Positions 13,378 to 15,483 of a stretch of 15,483 nucleotides of DNA are shown piece by piece; position 1 is the stretch's first letter, and every line of letters begins with the position of its first letter. The notes below the pieces were generated by a model. It saw nothing but the letters and a program-made list of their open reading frames with translations. It was not told the origin of the DNA and did not search any database. Position numbers and translations under genes: made by a program. This DNA is from Betaproteobacteria bacterium (GTDB taxonomy: Bacteria; Pseudomonadota; Gammaproteobacteria; Burkholderiales; Burkholderiaceae_C): positions 1-15,483 of the forward strand of contig CANFOR010000042.1 in the NCBI GenBank assembly GCA_947448675.1. The letters run 5' to 3'.

Positions 13378-13947
13378 ATGCCTAGCACCCACGCCCCCGG
13401 CCAAGTGCGCATCATCGGTGGCCAATGGAAGCGCACGCTCTTGCCGGTGGCCAGCAAGGCCGGGCTGCGGCCGACGCCGAGCCGCGTGCGCGAAACCCTG
13501 TTCAACTGGCTGGGCCAAGACCTCTCGGGCTGGCATTGCTTGGATGTTTTTGCGGGCACGGGCGCGCTGGGCCTGGAGGCCGCTTCGCGTGGCGCGGCCA
13601 GCTGCGTGCTGGTGGAGCAAGACGCTGCCCTGGTGCGCGGCCTGCAGGTGCTGTGCACCACGCTGCAGGCCAAGCAGGTGCGCGTCGAGCGTGGCGACGG
13701 CATTGCCGCTTTGCAGCGCGCGCCCGCAGGCTCGCTCGACCTGGTGTTTTTAGACCCGCCTTTTGACGCGCCCCTGTTTGAGCGCGCCTTGCAAGCCGCT
13801 GCCACGGCCTGCAAAGCCAATGGCCTGGTCTACCTCGAAGCACCGCGCGCTTGGGCCGCCGCCGAGCTGGCAGCGCTGGGCTTGGCCATGGTTCGCAGCG
13901 GCAAGGCAGGCGTGGTGCATTTTCATTTACTCCAGCACCTGGCCTAG
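13378..13947 (+). CDS. rsmD: 16S rRNA (guanine(966)-N(2))-methyltransferase RsmD
   Basis: A 189-residue SAM-dependent methyltransferase of the expected size. RIIGGQWKR (11-19) and RPTPSRVRETLFNWL (31-45) are RsmD signatures. The SAM site is DVFAGTGALGLEA (56-68), and the catalytic N-methyl motif is DPPF (126-129). It methylates N2 of G966 of 16S rRNA during 30S assembly. The ATG at 13378 has a strong ribosome site overlapping the upstream gene. In many proteobacteria rsmD is followed by coaD; here the next gene is a converging signal peptidase whose 3' end overlaps rsmD by 21 bp. Confidence 0.96.
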   Translation: MPSTHAPGQVRIIGGQWKRTLLPVASKAGLRPTPSRVRETLFNWLGQDLSGWHCLDVFAGTGALGLEAASRGAASCVLVEQDAALVRGLQVLCTTLQAKQVRVERGDGIAALQRAPAGSLDLVFLDPPFDAPLFERALQAAATACKANGLVYLEAPRAWAAAELAALGLAMVRSGKAGVVHFHLLQHLA

Positions 13948-14808
13948 GCGCTGCCAGCGGATACCGTTGGCGTCACTCGAAAACCATACTTGGCGGGCTT
14001 TGCCCACCACATCTTGCATAGGTACCGTGCCAAAGTCGCGCGAGTCTTTGCTCGCGCTGGCGTTGTCGCCCAGCACAAAAACTTGACCTGCGGGGACGGT
14101 GGTGTCTAGGCTTTGCTGGGGTTTACTGGCGTTGGCTTCAGGCTTTGCTGTAGCCCGTGCCAGTGCGACGCCATTGACGCTGACCTGTGTGCCCAGCACC
14201 TGCACCCGGTCACCGGGCAGGGCAATGATGCGTTTGATGTATTTTTGCGTGCGGTCGTTGGGGTAGGTGAAGATGGCAATATCACCGCGCCCAATGGCGG
14301 TGGTGCCGCCACCGGGTATGCCAGCCCAGCCTGCGCGGTTGTAGCGTTTGTCAGCAAACAGAAAATCGCCTTGTAACACGGCGGGCTCCATACTGGTGGA
14401 TGGAATGCGAAAAGGCTCCACTTGGTAGCTGCGCACATAGTCGATCAGCAGCGGCAAGGCCAAGCCGTTGCAGAGTAAAAAGACCAAGGCATAGGTGCCG
14501 CTGCGCTGCCAGATGTGGGGCGCTAGTTGCGCCGTGTGCGGCTGGGCTGCGGCCTGTCGCCAAGCATCTGCCATGGCGTAAAGCCATAGGCCCAAGACGG
14601 CTACAGCGCTGAGCAGCAAGAGCGGAAAGGTCAGCACCGTAGGCAGGTACAAAGCCGCAATGGCAATGCCCGGAACGCTGAGCAAAGCAAAGCCCAAAAA
14701 CAGCCACATGGCTTTGTTAACTTGCCCGTTGTAGAGCTGGCCAAAACCGGGCAATACCAGGGACATGAGCAAGGCCGTAAGGGGTTTGGAGAGGCGGGAG
14801 TAGGGCAT
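13927..14808 (-). CDS. lepB: Signal peptidase I (S26) with N-terminal multi-spanning membrane domain
   Basis: A 293-residue protein. The C-terminal half is a type I signal peptidase: FRIPSTSMEP with nucleophile Ser139, a basic box KYIKRIIALPGD with general base Lys192, and GDNASASKDSRDFG (247-260). It cleaves signal peptides from exported proteins at the periplasmic face. The first 125 residues hold about four hydrophobic helices (about 10-26, 33-50, 55-80, 105-123). The opening, VLPGFGQLYNGQVNKAMW, resembles TM2-type domains rather than the usual two-helix LepB anchor. The ATG at 14808 is chosen over an upstream in-frame ATG at 14904 because AAGGAA (14814-14819) lies 5 bases before it. Housekeeping lepB usually sits with lepA and rnc; here the context is a sigma factor and a small membrane protein, so it may be a second, specialised peptidase. 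Confidence 0.93.
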   Translation of the reverse strand: MPYSRLSKPLTALLMSLVLPGFGQLYNGQVNKAMWLFLGFALLSVPGIAIAALYLPTVLTFPLLLLSAVAVLGLWLYAMADAWRQAAAQPHTAQLAPHIWQRSGTYALVFLLCNGLALPLLIDYVRSYQVEPFRIPSTSMEPAVLQGDFLFADKRYNRAGWAGIPGGGTTAIGRGDIAIFTYPNDRTQKYIKRIIALPGDRVQVLGTQVSVNGVALARATAKPEANASKPQQSLDTTVPAGQVFVLGDNASASKDSRDFGTVPMQDVVGKARQVWFSSDANGIRWQRLGQVLE

Positions 14809-14813
14809 GGTGC

Positions 14814-14819
14814 TTCCTT
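14814..14819 (-). promoter_or_regulatory. Ribosome binding site of the signal peptidase gene
   Basis: AAGGAA on the minus strand, 5 bases before the ATG at 14808. It supports the shorter start over the in-frame ATG at 14904. Confidence 0.6.
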
Positions 14820-14848
14820 TGAAGATGCAGTGTGGGGTGGGGCTGCGG

Positions 14849-15184
14849 CTAGCCGGCTGTGCCGGCGCTCCAAACGCCAAAACCGAAAACCACGAGCTGG
14901 GCAAAGCCCGCCAAGGCCGCCGCCGTTAAGGCCAAGCTTTGTAGCAGGCGTGTGATCTTGTAGAAGGCAGAGCGCTGCAAGGGCAGGGCGCGGGTCTTGG
15001 CTTGCGGCATGTGCGCAACTTGCGCCATGACCCGCGTTGGAAAGTCTGCTGGGGGCAGCAAAGGGCTGTCGCTTAGCAATTGCTCCCAAGGGCTGGGCAA
15101 TGGCGTTGGCAAAGACTTGGACAATTGATTGGGCAATAGATTGGGCAATAGATTGGGCAATAGGGTGGCTGATTTTTCATGCAT
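14849..15184 (-). CDS. Small single-span membrane protein, candidate anti-sigma factor
   Basis: I do not recognise this 111-residue protein. It begins with a tetrapeptide repeat (LLPN three times, then QLSK, within residues 8-23) and a Pro/Leu-rich stretch. Then come FPTRVMAQVAHMPQ, a basic region and one hydrophobic helix at about 80-103, close to the C-terminus. That layout puts about 80 residues in the cytoplasm and almost nothing in the periplasm. Its ATG overlaps the end of the sigma-factor gene (ATGCATGA, 8-bp overlap), so translation is coupled, as for many sigma/anti-sigma pairs. The role is inferred from position only; no zinc-finger anti-sigma motif (HxxxCxxC) is present. The signal peptidase gene begins 40 bp after its stop, probably in the same operon. 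Confidence 0.7.
   Translation of the reverse strand: MHEKSATLLPNLLPNLLPNQLSKSLPTPLPSPWEQLLSDSPLLPPADFPTRVMAQVAHMPQAKTRALPLQRSAFYKITRLLQSLALTAAALAGFAQLVVFGFGVWSAGTAG
15127..15162. repeat. 12-bp tandem repeat, three identical copies (LLPN)
   Basis: GATTGGGCAATA on the plus strand, three perfect copies, with a degenerate fourth next to them (from about 15115). On the coding strand they give the LLPN repeats in codons 8-19 of the small membrane protein. Unit changes would keep the frame. Confidence 0.85.
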
Positions 15185-15483
15185 GGGGCTTCTCCAAAAT
15201 TTCCAACAAGCGCTGGCGGGCGCGGTACAAACGGGTTTTGACGGCAGCCAGGCTGCACGCCTCGATACGGGCGATGCTGGCCATGTCGAGCTCGCTGATG
15301 TAGGCCAGTGCCAAGACGCAGCGGTCGGCCACCGCCAGCAGGGCCAGGGCTGCTTGCAATTGCGCTTGCTGTTGCTTGCGTTCGAGCAGCTCGGGCGGCG
15401 TTGGCGCAGTGCTGGCGGCATCGGCAGGCGCGTGGCCCTCCCACACCTCGTGCTGGTGCGCGGCGCGTTGCCATTCGTTCAAG
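15177..15483 (-). CDS. Sigma-70 family (ECF-type) RNA polymerase sigma factor, C-terminal part
   Basis: The last 101 residues of a sigma factor whose N-terminus lies beyond the window. The region after an Ala/Pro-rich linker has the sigma region 4 helix-turn-helix: LLAVADRCVLALAYISELDMASIARIEACSLAAVKTRLYRARQRLLEIL. That matches the pattern LP-x3-R-x-VL-x-L-x-Y-x-E followed by SVxTVKSRLxRAR, and it should bind promoter -35 elements. The frame continues past the edge; the TTG near 15482 is not a convincing start, so the gene is called partial. It overlaps the small membrane protein gene by 8 bp and heads an apparent operon with that gene and the signal peptidase. Confidence 0.85.
   Translation of the reverse strand, partial: LNEWQRAAHQHEVWEGHAPADAASTAPTPPELLERKQQQAQLQAALALLAVADRCVLALAYISELDMASIARIEACSLAAVKTRLYRARQRLLEILEKPHA

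Noticed and set aside
14849..15421. 190-codon frame starting at 15421
   Set aside because: Its first 79 codons overlap the sigma factor in another frame with Trp/Pro-rich nonsense; the start at 15184 fits the overlap seen in sigma operons.

Overview
The window looks like chromosomal DNA of a Burkholderiales betaproteobacterium, most likely Comamonadaceae. This rests on high GC with GC-rich third codon positions, the ftsY / M16 peptidase pair / rsmD neighbourhood, and a short dispersed palindrome of a type I associate with that family from memory (not checked). It is gene-dense, and most neighbouring gene pairs are divergent or convergent with very short gaps.

Layout. 1-2270 (minus): a three-gene operon of an intradiol ring-cleavage dioxygenase, a type II 3-dehydroquinate dehydratase and a shikimate-dehydrogenase-family protein cut by the window edge. 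The last has lost the serine pair that normally binds shikimate, so a catabolic or specialised aromatic route is more likely than the housekeeping shikimate pathway. 2315-3151 (plus): an unrecognised secreted Cys-rich protein. 3286-5460 (minus): a fusion of a TVP38/VTT membrane domain with a MerA/Lpd-type flavin disulfide oxidoreductase. 5519-6055 (plus): a DUF2127 membrane protein, divergent from the fusion. 6151-6375 (minus): slyX.

6376-6737 is gene-poor and AT-rich. It leads into the most distinctive gene of the window, a 685-residue predicted lipoprotein (6738-8795). That protein combines three Cys/EF-hand-like modules, three collagen-like Gly-X-Y linkers (one made of an 8-copy 9-bp tandem repeat) and seven 40-residue Asp-box repeats encoded by a 7 x 120-bp DNA array, which should form a seven-bladed propeller.

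8826-10496 (minus): a CDP-alcohol phosphatidyltransferase behind ftsY. 10525-13947 (plus): an active plus inactive M16 peptidase pair followed by rsmD. 13927-15483 (minus): the end of a sigma-70-family factor gene, an overlapping small membrane protein (candidate anti-sigma) and a signal peptidase I with an N-terminal multi-spanning domain. FtsY, the signal peptidase, the lipoprotein and the secreted peptidases all concern export or the envelope.

The most interesting non-gene signal is a palindrome family of form GCTRY-N7-RTAGC, often flanked by GCG/CGC. Seven copies of varying quality are visible. Two lie between convergent genes, one lies in an operon spacer, and four lie inside coding sequences or at a gene start.
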